Origin: Muribaculaceae bacterium
GTDB taxonomy: Bacteria; Bacteroidota; Bacteroidia; Bacteroidales; Muribaculaceae
Assembly: GCA_029062005.1 (NCBI GenBank)
Contig: JAIDQZ010000135.1
Coordinates: 1-51,361, forward strand
Length of the DNA: 51,361 nt
Reading direction: 5' to 3'
The notes beneath the pieces are model-generated. The model did not search any database. It was not told where the DNA came from and worked only from the letters and a program-made list of their open reading frames with translations. The position numbers were made by a program, and so were the translations under genes. Below, one piece after another: positions 24,821-33,100 of the stretch; position 1 is the stretch's first letter; each line of letters opens with the position of its first letter.

Positions 24821-27286
24821 TCATACCGGATCCACATCGTAATGGATCTGGGATGATTTAATTTGTGCTACGGGAGCGAGACTCTCATAGATCCGGCGAA
24901 GAAGCGCCTTCACCTTCTTCATGGAAGCTCCGGACTCCACCTTAAGCATAATCTGCTGGATATACCATGTGTTGACGCGCGACACAAACGGACGTTCAGG
25001 ACCAAGCACCCTGCCTCCGAATACGTTCCTCAACTCAACAGCAAGCATGACCGCCGCGGCATCGCAGACAGCGGCATCCTTGTTGCGTACATACACATTG
25101 ATTATCTTAGTAAAGGGGGGATAAGCATATTTCCTTCTCTCTTCAAGGACTTCCTTATAATATGAAGCGTAATCGTGATTTCTGACATGCTGAAGCACCC
25201 TCTCTTCCGCTTTGGTAGTCTGGACAAGCACCTTTCCGGGTTCCCGGCGTCTGCCGGCTCTTCCGGCAACTTGTTCAAGCATGTTGAACGCACGCTCCGT
25301 GCTTCGGAAGTCAGGGAAATTCATAAGGGTATCCGCATTAAGGACCCCGACTATCTTCACTTTCTCAAAGTCAAGTCCTTTCGACACCATCTGCGTACCG
25401 ACAAGAATGTCGGTGCGGTGTGTAGCAAATTCCTCAATAAGCTCCTGATAAGCCATTTTATTGCGTGTGGTGTCAAGATCCATACGAGACACTTTTTTAT
25501 CAGGAAAATCTTCCTGAATCTCCTCTGCAATGCGCTCGGTGCCATAGCCATATTTTTCCAGAGTATTCTCACCACATGCCGGGCAGAGATCTGGCAACGT
25601 CTGTGTATATCCGCAGTAATGGCATCTCAGCAATCTGCTTCCCTTATGATAGACCAGGCTTACATCGCAATTGCCGCATTTAGGGCTCCAGCCACACGTA
25701 TGGCATACCACAACCGGAGCGAACCCTCTCCTATTCTGAAACATTATTGCCTGCCACCCAGAATCAAGTGCTTCACGTGTCGCTTTCCTCAAGGGTGTCG
25801 AAAGAATGCCTTTTACACTTTTCTGCTTGCGCATCTCTCTCATATCCACGATCTCCACTTCCGGAAGTCGGGCACCTTCATAGCGCTCAGCAAGAGTAAC
25901 AAGACCAAATTTACCGTTTTCGGCTTTCCAATATGTCTCGACAGAAGGTGTGGCAGATCCGAAAAGAGTCTTTGCCCCATGCATTGCAGCAAGCACTGTG
26001 GCGGCATCCCGGGCATTATAGCGAGGAGCGGGATCATATTGCTTGTAAGACGCCTCATGCTCTTCATCCACCACCACAAGTCCAAGTCTGGCAAACGGCA
26101 GAAATACAGAACTTCGCACTCCAAGCACTACCATTGGCTCGTTGGTCGAAAGCAATCGGTTCCAAATATCCACCCTCTCACTGTCTGAAAACTTGGAATG
26201 ATATATGATAAGACGGCTGCCGAATACTTTCTTCAGACGATCTGTAAGCTGAGTGGTAAGAGAAATTTCAGGTACGAGATACAGCACCTGATTTCCCTGC
26301 GACAGGACCTCGTCTATCAGGTCACAATAGATCTCGGTCTTTCCCGAACCAGTCACCCCGTGAAGCAGCGTTATAGAGTGTTCGCGAAAAGAATCACGGA
26401 TCTCCTTAGCCGCTTTAGCTTGCACCGGGGTGAGAACCACATTCTTTACGCAATCACTTTCAACTGCAGCAAACCTATTGATCTTATCCTTGTATATTTC
26501 TAAAATTCCTTTATCGACCACTGCTTTAAGCACTGCAGCAGAAGCACCGCTCACTTTAAGAAGCTCATCACGCTCCACGTCCCTGACATCTCCGCCTCTC
26601 ATCATGAATTTCGAGAGGTCGAGATATGCAAGGAGCACCCCTTGCTGCTGACGACTGCGAGAAGTCTTATCGAAAAATTCATGAAGTCTGTCGGCATCAT
26701 CACGGTTGCACAACAACCTTACCTTAGTGACTGTCTTCGGACGGTATTTTTCCACAACTTTCTCGTCTACCCTGACCACTCCGGAAGCTAAAAGAGCATT
26801 GACATGCGGAGCAATATTCTTGACTCCTATTGCTTTCTCAAGACCGGACAACGAATCCTTGCCTGAATGCTGTAGCGCCGCGATTATCTCTGCCTGACGC
26901 TCGGTAAGCCTGATCCCTTCAGCGTCATCAAATTCCGGATTAAGCGTCACCACGCTTTCGCTCTCTATCTTTAGTCCTGTCGGAAGCGCCGCCTTCATCA
27001 CTTCCCCTACCGAGCAAAGATAGTATTCGGCGATCCAATTCCAGAACTTCAACTGAGGATAACGAAGTGCGGGATGAGGATCAAGAACAGCCATAATTTC
27101 CTTCACATCATAATTCTGCGGTATTGTCTGATCTATACCTGACACTATGGCTGTATAATATTTCTTTCGACCGAACTGCACAAGCACACGCGAACCAATG
27201 CCTACAATATCGCGGACATCATCAGGCACGGAATATGTAAATGCGCCCTGAAGCGGAAGAGGAAGAATGACTTGAACAAGCATCAT
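24821..27286 (-). CDS. priA: Primosomal protein N' (replication restart helicase)
   Basis: PriA recognises stalled forks and D-loops, unwinds the lagging arm and starts reloading of the replicative helicase. The 821-residue protein has the N-terminal 3'-DNA-binding domain, a helicase core with Walker A HGVTGSGKTE (309-318) and DEEH in VVVDEEHEASYKQYDPAPRYNARD, and the zinc cluster CHTCGWSPKCGNC...CHYCGYTQTLPDLCPAC, whose eight cysteines are all present. The C-terminal helicase lobe includes GTQMVSKGLDFEKVKIVGVLNADT and QVAGRAGRR. Length is slightly above E. coli PriA. Two ATG codons open the frame. Long open frames on the opposite strand are shadows. Confidence 0.96.
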   Translation of the reverse strand: MMLVQVILPLPLQGAFTYSVPDDVRDIVGIGSRVLVQFGRKKYYTAIVSGIDQTIPQNYDVKEIMAVLDPHPALRYPQLKFWNWIAEYYLCSVGEVMKAALPTGLKIESESVVTLNPEFDDAEGIRLTERQAEIIAALQHSGKDSLSGLEKAIGVKNIAPHVNALLASGVVRVDEKVVEKYRPKTVTKVRLLCNRDDADRLHEFFDKTSRSRQQQGVLLAYLDLSKFMMRGGDVRDVERDELLKVSGASAAVLKAVVDKGILEIYKDKINRFAAVESDCVKNVVLTPVQAKAAKEIRDSFREHSITLLHGVTGSGKTEIYCDLIDEVLSQGNQVLYLVPEISLTTQLTDRLKKVFGSRLIIYHSKFSDSERVDIWNRLLSTNEPMVVLGVRSSVFLPFARLGLVVVDEEHEASYKQYDPAPRYNARDAATVLAAMHGAKTLFGSATPSVETYWKAENGKFGLVTLAERYEGARLPEVEIVDMREMRKQKSVKGILSTPLRKATREALDSGWQAIMFQNRRGFAPVVVCHTCGWSPKCGNCDVSLVYHKGSRLLRCHYCGYTQTLPDLCPACGENTLEKYGYGTERIAEEIQEDFPDKKVSRMDLDTTRNKMAYQELIEEFATHRTDILVGTQMVSKGLDFEKVKIVGVLNADTLMNFPDFRSTERAFNMLEQVAGRAGRRREPGKVLVQTTKAEERVLQHVRNHDYASYYKEVLEERRKYAYPPFTKIINVYVRNKDAAVCDAAAVMLAVELRNVFGGRVLGPERPFVSRVNTWYIQQIMLKVESGASMKKVKALLRRIYESLAPVAQIKSSQIHYDVDPV

Positions 27287-27310
27287 AATGCAAAATTAAT
27301 CAAAATAAAT

Positions 27311-27338
27311 GAGAATTGAGAATTGAGAATTGAGAAAT
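27311..27338. repeat. Tandem heptamer repeat, GAGAATT (4 units)
   Basis: GAGAATT occurs three times in tandem and then once as GAGAAAT. The array overlaps the -33 region of the fabG promoter. Confidence 0.75.
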
Positions 27339-27359
27339 TTTCACTAAATTTGCAGACTG
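27323..27359 (+). promoter_or_regulatory. Promoter of fabG-ispD-rluA
   Basis: TTG at 27323-27325, contributed by the heptamer array, and TAAATTTG at 27345-27352 are spaced 19 bp. The leader to fabG is about 34 nt. Confidence 0.72.
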
Positions 27360-27392
27360 AAAAGAAATCAACCCAATAACAAGACATAAATC

Positions 27393-28139
27393 ATGAATCT
27401 TTTAGCAGGAAAGACAGCCCTTGTGACAGGCGCTGCCCGCGGTATCGGCAAGGCTCTCGCTCTTAAATTTGCAGCAGAAGGAGCAAACGTTGCTTTCACC
27501 GACCTCGTGATCGATGAAAACGGCAAACAGACAGAAGAAGAAATAGCAGCCCTCGGTGTCAAGGCTAAAGGCTATGCGTCAAATGCAGCAGATTTTGCAC
27601 AGACAGAAGAGGTAGTAAAACAGATCAAGGAAGATTTCGGATCAATCGATATCCTCGTCAACAACGCCGGCATCACAAAAGACGGACTTATGATGCGTAT
27701 GAGCGAAGCTCAGTGGGATGCTGTGATCGCAGTCAACCTTAAATCTGCGTTCAACTTCATCCACGCCGTGCTCCCCATCATGATGCGCCAGCGTAACGGT
27801 TCGATCATCAATATGGCATCTGTAGTCGGAGTTCACGGTAATGCTGGTCAGGCAAATTATGCGGCATCCAAGGCAGGACTCATCGCTCTTGCAAAGAGCA
27901 TCGCACAGGAAGTGGGAAGCCGCGGCATTCGCGCAAATGCAATTGCCCCGGGCTTTATCGAGACTGCAATGACAGCTGCACTCCCTGAAGAAGTGCGTGC
28001 CGACTGGTGCAAGAAAATTCCTCTACGCCGTGGCGGACAGGTAGAGGATATCGCCAATGTGGCTCTCTTCCTTGCAAGCGACATGTCAAGCTATGTCACC
28101 GGTCAGGTAATCCAGGTAGACGGCGGCATGAACATGTAA
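27393..28139 (+). CDS. fabG: 3-oxoacyl-[acyl-carrier-protein] reductase
   Basis: FabG reduces 3-oxoacyl-ACP with NADPH in each cycle of fatty acid elongation. The 248-residue short-chain dehydrogenase has TGAARGIGK (12-20) for the cofactor, NNAG (90-93), Asn115, Ser143 in INMASVVG, and Tyr156/Lys160 in NYAASK, so the catalytic tetrad is complete. The C-terminal VTGQVIQVDGGMNM is typical of FabG itself rather than of a generic SDR. It begins a unit with ispD (nine bases later) and rluA. Confidence 0.95.
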   Translation: MNLLAGKTALVTGAARGIGKALALKFAAEGANVAFTDLVIDENGKQTEEEIAALGVKAKGYASNAADFAQTEEVVKQIKEDFGSIDILVNNAGITKDGLMMRMSEAQWDAVIAVNLKSAFNFIHAVLPIMMRQRNGSIINMASVVGVHGNAGQANYAASKAGLIALAKSIAQEVGSRGIRANAIAPGFIETAMTAALPEEVRADWCKKIPLRRGGQVEDIANVALFLASDMSSYVTGQVIQVDGGMNM

Positions 28140-28148
28140 TCAGCAAAT

Positions 28149-28838
28149 ATGGTAAAGACCAAATATGCAATCATAGTCGCCGGAGGGGTTGGAAGCCGCT
28201 CCGGCGATTCTCTTCCAAAGCAGTTTCACGAGATAGCCGGACACCCGATGCTTTGGTGGACACTGAAAGCGTTTCATGACGCGGATTCTGAAACAGAACT
28301 TATCGTTGTGATGCATGCCGACTTTATCGACCACTGGAAAAGAATAGCCGGCAACGACTGCCCCCCGCATATACTGACTCCGGGAGGAGCCACACGCAAA
28401 GACTCGGTGGAAGCCGGACTTTCCTTGATAGATGATGCACCCGATGCACTCGTGGCTGTGCATGATGCAGCACGTCCGCTCGCATCACGAAAGCTTATAT
28501 CAGAGGGATGGACATGGGCACAGAAATTTGGAGCCGTAATTCCTGGTGTACGTGTTTCAGATTCCCTCAGAGAAGGAACTGGCGACGACAACCGGAGTGT
28601 AGACAGATCAAGATTCTTCTCTGTTCAGACTCCACAGGTATTCAGTCTTGATCTGCTCAAAGACTCATATATAAAGGCTAAGAAAGCTGAAAACGTAATA
28701 TTCACAGACGATGCGAGTGTTGTGGAATGGTCAGGACACAGAATCCATATTTATGAAGGGGATCCATTAAATATCAAGGTTACATATCCAGGAGACTTCC
28801 GCATAGCTGCTGACATTCTTTTAAACAACACATATTAA
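28149..28838 (+). CDS. ispD: 2-C-methyl-D-erythritol 4-phosphate cytidylyltransferase
   Basis: IspD transfers CMP from CTP to methylerythritol phosphate in the non-mevalonate isoprenoid pathway. The 229-residue protein has the nucleotidyltransferase N-terminus IIVAGGVGSRSGDSLPKQF, with Arg17 and Lys24 as the conserved CTP-contact residues, LVAVHDAARPLAS near 99-110, VQTPQVFSL near 160, and FTDDASVVEW with the substrate-contact TDDA. The related CDP-ribitol synthases (TarI) are an alternative in such short proteins, but there are no teichoic acid genes here and Bacteroidales use IspD. It lies between fabG and a pseudouridine synthase gene. Confidence 0.9.
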   Translation: MVKTKYAIIVAGGVGSRSGDSLPKQFHEIAGHPMLWWTLKAFHDADSETELIVVMHADFIDHWKRIAGNDCPPHILTPGGATRKDSVEAGLSLIDDAPDALVAVHDAARPLASRKLISEGWTWAQKFGAVIPGVRVSDSLREGTGDDNRSVDRSRFFSVQTPQVFSLDLLKDSYIKAKKAENVIFTDDASVVEWSGHRIHIYEGDPLNIKVTYPGDFRIAADILLNNTY

Positions 28839-28848
28839 TCAGCTAACC

Positions 28849-29514
28849 ATGACACCGGTCTACGAAGACAATCACATCATTATCGTCCGCAAGGAGGCAG
28901 GGGAGATAGTGCAAGGCGACAAAACTGGCGACAAGCCTCTTTCCGAGATCCTAAAGGAATATCTGAAGGAGAAATACAACAAGCCTGGAAACGTCTTCTG
29001 CGGGGTGGTACACCGTATAGACCGTCCTGTATCCGGTCTTGTAGTCTTCGCAAAGACTTCGAAGGCACTTACGCGCCTGAACGAAATGCTCAAGAAGGGT
29101 GAAATCCATAAGACGTACTGGGCGCTTGTAGAGGGGAAACGCAAGGAGAAAGAGGGTGAGATAGAGTCTTGGCTGCAGTCTGACGGGAGACTTAACAAAA
29201 CCAGAGTAGTAAGCAAAGGGGCGCCGGATGCCAAACTATCGAAACTAAGATACCGCGTTATAGCAGAGGGAGAACGGTATTCTCTGCTTGAAGTGAATCT
29301 GCTGACGGGTCGCAAACATCAGATAAGGGCTCAGCTTTCATCTACCGGCACGCCCATCAAAGGGGATCTGAAATATGGTGCACGAAGATCAAATCCAGGA
29401 GGGGGGATATCCTTACTCGCGAAAAAGATAGAATTCATTCATCCGGTTTCTAAAGTGAAAATAGAGGTTGAGACTGATCCATTGCCGGAAATGCTCCCGA
29501 TTCTTGGATTATAA
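28849..29514 (+). CDS. RluA-family RNA pseudouridine synthase
   Basis: The protein isomerises uridine to pseudouridine in rRNA or tRNA. At 221 residues it is a compact RluA-family member lacking the S4 domain. The catalytic motif VVHRIDRPVSGLVVFAKT (54-71, Asp58) is intact. Further family marks are THKTYWALV-like HKTYWALVEG near 105, LLTGRKHQIRAQLSSTGTPIKGDLKYGA, and ISLLAKKIEFIHPV. The target site cannot be told from the sequence; TruC- or RluA-like roles are both possible. It is the last gene of the fabG-ispD unit. Confidence 0.92.
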   Translation: MTPVYEDNHIIIVRKEAGEIVQGDKTGDKPLSEILKEYLKEKYNKPGNVFCGVVHRIDRPVSGLVVFAKTSKALTRLNEMLKKGEIHKTYWALVEGKRKEKEGEIESWLQSDGRLNKTRVVSKGAPDAKLSKLRYRVIAEGERYSLLEVNLLTGRKHQIRAQLSSTGTPIKGDLKYGARRSNPGGGISLLAKKIEFIHPVSKVKIEVETDPLPEMLPILGL

Positions 29515-29553
29515 TTTGGAAATCGGATAAATTTTAATTAATTTTGCACACAA
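29515..29553 (+). promoter_or_regulatory. Promoter of the tetR-KASIII unit
   Basis: TTTG at 29515-29518, directly after the rluA stop codon, and TAATTTTG at 29539-29546 have a 20-bp spacer. The -7 box overlaps the left arm of a palindrome. Confidence 0.8.
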
Positions 29554-29572
29554 AAGAAATTATGTGCAATAT
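29541..29572. promoter_or_regulatory. Candidate TetR operator
   Basis: An imperfect inverted repeat has 12-bp arms (10 of 12 matching) around an 8-bp centre. The core is TTGCACA at 29544-29550 and TGTGCAA at 29563-29569. It covers the predicted transcription start of the tetR gene, the place expected for an autorepressor operator. That the adjacent TetR protein binds it is inference. Confidence 0.55.
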
Positions 29573-29619
29573 TTGCGTATTTTTCTTGAAATCTCATTAA
29601 TCATCAAATACCCTTTGAA

Positions 29620-30204
29620 GTGGGACTTAAGACACGGGAAAGATTCATAGAGGTGGCTCGGCAGCTTTTTGCAAGAAAAGGGGTCGAGAATACTACCATG
29701 AACGACATTGCATCCGCATCGGAGAAGGGTCGCCGGACCATCTATACATATTTTAAAAGCAAGAGAGACATATACAATGCAGTGATTGAGCAGGAAACGG
29801 ACATTGCGCTCTCCCAGCTACGCACAATAGTGGCTAAGGCAATTCCTGCTGATGAAAAGCTCATTGAATATATCGATGCTCATTTCGAGACTATGCAGGA
29901 GGTTGTCTCTCGCAATGGTTCTCTAAGGGCATGGTTTTTCAGGGATGTTAGAAAGGTGGACCGTGCGCGCAGGATAGTAAGCAGAAAAGAGACAATCCTG
30001 CTCCAGCATATTCTGACCGAAGGAGTTGCGGAAGGTATTTTTGAGATCGACAATATTCCGAGAACAGCACTGGTAATCACAAAGACAATACAGGGACTCG
30101 ATGTGCCGTATATAAGGGATGATCTCTCGGAAATCGGGGTCGACAAAGACGAGCTTTCCAAATCATTCGTCACAATGCTCCTTTCCGGACTCAGAAAACG
30201 ATAG
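29620..30204 (+). CDS. TetR/AcrR-family transcriptional regulator
   Basis: The 194-residue protein has a TetR-type N-terminal helix-turn-helix: ARQLFARKGVENTTMNDIASASEKGRRTIYTYFKSKRDIYNAVI at about residues 11-55. A helical ligand-binding domain of unknown ligand follows. The start is a GTG at 29620; no upstream ATG in frame gives a sensible protein. The gene is preceded by a consensus promoter overlapped by a palindrome and followed after 50 bp by a FabH-like synthase on the same strand. This suggests control of lipid synthesis and possibly an acyl ligand, but that is inference. Confidence 0.9.
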   Translation: MGLKTRERFIEVARQLFARKGVENTTMNDIASASEKGRRTIYTYFKSKRDIYNAVIEQETDIALSQLRTIVAKAIPADEKLIEYIDAHFETMQEVVSRNGSLRAWFFRDVRKVDRARRIVSRKETILLQHILTEGVAEGIFEIDNIPRTALVITKTIQGLDVPYIRDDLSEIGVDKDELSKSFVTMLLSGLRKR

Positions 30205-30254
30205 GCCATAAGGTCAGACAAACAAATATCTCAACCAAATTCAAGACAATACTT

Positions 30255-31199
30255 ATGTATATAAACGCAATAGGATATTATATTCCGGAAGAACGAATAA
30301 GCAACGAACATTTCAAGGATCTAAACGGTCTTGAAGCAGACTGGATAGTACAGCGCACCGGCATCGAAACCCGCAGCAGATGCTCCGCAAATGAAAGCAT
30401 CGACACCATGGCATTTGACGCTGTGGAAAATGCCCTTCCCCGCCTGCCATATTCCATCAAGGATGTCGATCTTATAGTTGCAGCCCACTATTGCGCCTAT
30501 GATACCGTCGGCACACCAGCGCACCGGATACAGCGTAAATATGGCATAGAAGGAGCAAAGGCACTTTATGCATCTTCAGCGTGCAGTTCCTTCGTCAACG
30601 GACTTGAGATCATTGAAGGCTATTTCGCTATGGGCAAGGCAAAACGTGCGCTGCTGATATGCAGCGAACAGAATTCCTACTATTCAAATGATTATGACCC
30701 TAAGGCCGGTCATCTTTGGGGAGATGCTGCTGTAGCATATTTCCTAAGCAAGGATAAAGAATCAGACCATGATTTAGAGGTACTTTCAGTCTATACAGAA
30801 GGTTTAGGACACATTGGGAAAGGTCCTGACGGTGTAATGCTGCGTCCTAAGGAAGAAGGGATAACAATGCCTGACGGACGTGACGTATTCATGAACGCTG
30901 TGAAATATATGGAGCATGCTCTCAATAAGAATCTTGAAAACTGCGGTCTTAAAAGGGAGGATAACACCTATTTCATCACACATCAGGCAAATATGCGCAT
31001 TGTGAAGCAACTCGCAAGAATGATGGGAACACCGATGGATAAGTTTCTCAACAATATTCAGGAATTAGGGAATACCGGAAGTGCCAGTGCACCTCTTGTA
31101 CTCGCCCAGCATCAGGAAGATCTAAAGAAAGGCGATGTGGTGTCGCTGATGGTTTTCGGGGGCGGATATTCCTGTGCGGCATTTACTGTCAGGAAATAA
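30255..31199 (+). CDS. FabH-like ketoacyl-ACP synthase III
   Basis: KASIII enzymes start fatty acid or related chains by Claisen condensation of an acyl-CoA with malonyl-ACP. The 314 residues contain the complete triad: Cys110 in YASSACSSFVNGL, His243 in FITHQANMRIV and Asn273 in LGNTGSASAPL. GDAAVAYFL and the C-terminal FGGGYSCAAFTV also fit. The protein follows a TetR regulator by 50 bp and is not near other fab genes except fabG 2 kb upstream, so it may be a second, specialised FabH. Its acyl preference cannot be read from sequence. A heptamer array begins ten bases after the stop. Confidence 0.92.
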   Translation: MYINAIGYYIPEERISNEHFKDLNGLEADWIVQRTGIETRSRCSANESIDTMAFDAVENALPRLPYSIKDVDLIVAAHYCAYDTVGTPAHRIQRKYGIEGAKALYASSACSSFVNGLEIIEGYFAMGKAKRALLICSEQNSYYSNDYDPKAGHLWGDAAVAYFLSKDKESDHDLEVLSVYTEGLGHIGKGPDGVMLRPKEEGITMPDGRDVFMNAVKYMEHALNKNLENCGLKREDNTYFITHQANMRIVKQLARMMGTPMDKFLNNIQELGNTGSASAPLVLAQHQEDLKKGDVVSLMVFGGGYSCAAFTVRK

Positions 31200-31209
31200 T
31201 TTTTAAGGG

Positions 31210-31300
31210 TCAAGAACCGAGAACTAAGAGTCAAGAACCAAGAGGCAAGAACCAAGAACCAAGAACCAAGAGGCAGGAACCAAGAGTCAAGAGTCAAGAG
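31210..31300. repeat. Tandem heptamer repeat, CAAGA type (13 units)
   Basis: Thirteen 7-bp units run without a gap, for example TCAAGAA, CCAAGAG, GCAAGAA and CCAAGAA, with consensus yCAAGAr. The phase is kept throughout. A shorter array of the same type follows nqrF at 10181-10229. The open frame that crosses the array on the minus strand (rich in SWFLVL-like repeats) is a by-product of the heptamer and not a gene. Confidence 0.88.
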
Positions 31301-31380
31301 GCACGTACATTTATATATATGAGTATTAGATAAATATTAAATACAGCTCTTTTGATTAACAAAAATTAACATAAAAAGAC

Positions 31381-31418
31381 TTGACAAACGGACTAAAATA
31401 TTGTAATTTTGTACTCGC
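31381..31418 (+). promoter_or_regulatory. Promoter of the initiator tRNA
   Basis: TTG at 31381-31383 (within TTGACA) and TAATTTTG at 31404-31411 are spaced 20 bp. The tRNA begins about 10 bp after the predicted start. Confidence 0.8.
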
Positions 31419-31426
31419 AATCACAC

Positions 31427-31498
<72 letters not shown>

Positions 31499-31502
31499 CT
31501 AC

Positions 31503-31535
31503 AAAGCTTTCGATTCTTTCGAAAGCTTTTTTTTT
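31503..31535 (+). terminator. Terminator of the initiator tRNA gene
   Basis: A perfect 11-bp stem (AAAGCTTTCGA/TCGAAAGCTTT) with a 5-nt loop is followed by at least six further T residues. Confidence 0.9.
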
Positions 31536-31661
31536 ATATTCTCATGAACGATTCTTTTAATTATTCAGTTTTAAATAAAGAGGTAAATGCTTCCTATAGG
31601 TTGCATTTGCGACATGAAGACAATTACAAATCGTGCATCCTGAATTTTGAATTAATCTTAT

Positions 31662-32987
31662 ATGAGAGAAAAGGAATTTTTGCCGAATCTTGAGAAACTC
31701 GGCATCAGTGAAATAAACGATATGCAGAAGCGGTCTATGGCAGCTGCTTCAGAATCAAAAGAAATAATACTTGTCGCCCCAACAGGATCCGGCAAGACTG
31801 TGGCATTCACTCTTCCTATGCTGAAATGGCTTAATCCACCTACCGGAAGAGTGCAGGCAATAATCATCGCACCATCTCGGGAACTCGTTATCCAGATAGC
31901 GGGGGTCGTAAGAGAGCTTGCATCCGGATTTAAAGTCAGCTCTCTTTATGGTGGACACAACGTCGAGGATGAAGTGAATACGTTAAGTGTAACTCCTGAT
32001 ATTATTGTCGCTACACCCGGCAGACTCCTCGACCATCTGAAAAGAGGAAATGTTGATCCAACACCTACACGCATACTGATTCTTGATGAATATGACAAGT
32101 CGCTGGAATTGGGTTTTGAGGATGATATGAGGAAAATCTTCAACAGGCTTAAAAACGTAAGCCGCATTATTCTCACCTCAGCGACTGCAAGCACTACCCT
32201 TCCGGCATTTATAAAGCTCGATGATCCTCTTGAAATAGATTTTTCATCAAATTCAGGAGATGTGCGCGACCGCATGAAGATCTACCGTGTCGAGACGGAC
32301 AAAGACAAGCTTGAATCGCTACTTGGACTTTTGAAAAGTATTTCAAAAGAAGATATTCCGGATAGGACTATCGTATTTGTCAATCATCGTGAAAGCGCTG
32401 TGCGTGTAGCGGAGTTCCTGAAGAAGCACAAGGTGGCATGTGCCCTTTATCATGGCGAACTTGACCAGTTCCAGAGGGAAGATGCTATTTCCATGTTCAA
32501 CAATGGGTCAGCACCAATATTGATTGCAACAGATCTTGCGGCACGCGGACTTGATATACGCGGTGTGAGCAACATCATACACTATCATCAGCCGCTCACT
32601 CCGGAAACTTATACCCACCGCAATGGACGAACAGCTCGCGTGGACGCATCGGGAGATATTTATGTCCTCACGGGACCTGATGAGGAACTTAAGCCGTTTA
32701 TTGAGACTGACGGTACGTATCGTCCGGATCCCAACGCTTCCTCTGCTCTTATAAGCGACAAAGCGACAATAAGGATAAGTGCAGGAAGGAAGGAAAAGCT
32801 CTCTAAGGGAGACATAGTAGGTTTCTTATGCAAGGAAGGGAGGCTTGAGTCTTCGGAAATAGGACCTATTACACTCTCTGATCATCACGCCCTTGTAGCA
32901 GTCCCGTCTGTCAAGGCACTATCCCTTATCAAGCATCTTGAACCAAAGAAAATAAAAGGCAACCGCCGAAAGCTGACCCTCCTATAA
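31662..32987 (+). CDS. DEAD-box-like RNA helicase with DEYD motif II
   Basis: This is a superfamily 2 RNA helicase of 441 residues. Motif I is APTGSGKT (39-46), Ib TPGR (118-121), motif III SAT (173-175), motif V ATDLAARGLDIRG (289-301) and motif VI HRNGRTAR (319-326). Motif II reads LDEYDKSLE (DEYD at 142-145), with tyrosine where DEAD-box proteins have alanine. The C-terminal 75 residues (SKGDIVGFLCKEG...IGPITLSDHHALVAVP) resemble the DbpA-type RNA-binding domain, suggesting a ribosome-assembly or RNA-remodelling role. It stands alone, between the tRNA terminator and a hairpin shared with the PFOR gene. Confidence 0.9.
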   Translation: MREKEFLPNLEKLGISEINDMQKRSMAAASESKEIILVAPTGSGKTVAFTLPMLKWLNPPTGRVQAIIIAPSRELVIQIAGVVRELASGFKVSSLYGGHNVEDEVNTLSVTPDIIVATPGRLLDHLKRGNVDPTPTRILILDEYDKSLELGFEDDMRKIFNRLKNVSRIILTSATASTTLPAFIKLDDPLEIDFSSNSGDVRDRMKIYRVETDKDKLESLLGLLKSISKEDIPDRTIVFVNHRESAVRVAEFLKKHKVACALYHGELDQFQREDAISMFNNGSAPILIATDLAARGLDIRGVSNIIHYHQPLTPETYTHRNGRTARVDASGDIYVLTGPDEELKPFIETDGTYRPDPNASSALISDKATIRISAGRKEKLSKGDIVGFLCKEGRLESSEIGPITLSDHHALVAVPSVKALSLIKHLEPKKIKGNRRKLTLL

Positions 32988-33005
32988 AGGTCTGCTTTTA
33001 AAAAG

Positions 33006-33036
33006 AAAGGTTCGCGAAATGTTTCGCGAACCTTTT
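33006..33036. terminator. Bidirectional terminator between the helicase and PFOR genes
   Basis: A perfect 14-bp stem (33006-33019 with 33022-33035) contains GGTTCGCGAAA. It has T-rich tails on both strands and lies between the convergent stop codons. Confidence 0.85.
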
Positions 33037-33100
33037 CTATTACTTGATATTCAATTACGCATTATGAATTAAATATTGCATAATGCTTTGCATTTGCTGA

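Noticed and set aside
25175..26188. 337-codon frame antisense to priA
   Set aside because: The priA frame is complete with all motifs; the antisense frame has no domain signature and fits codon shadowing.
31112..31297. 61-codon minus-strand frame rich in SWFLVL-like repeats
   Set aside because: It is produced by the heptamer array, overlaps the KASIII gene end and lacks a promoter.
31544..31690. A frame of about 48 codons before the helicase gene
   Set aside because: It overlaps the helicase start in another frame, has no promoter and resembles no family.
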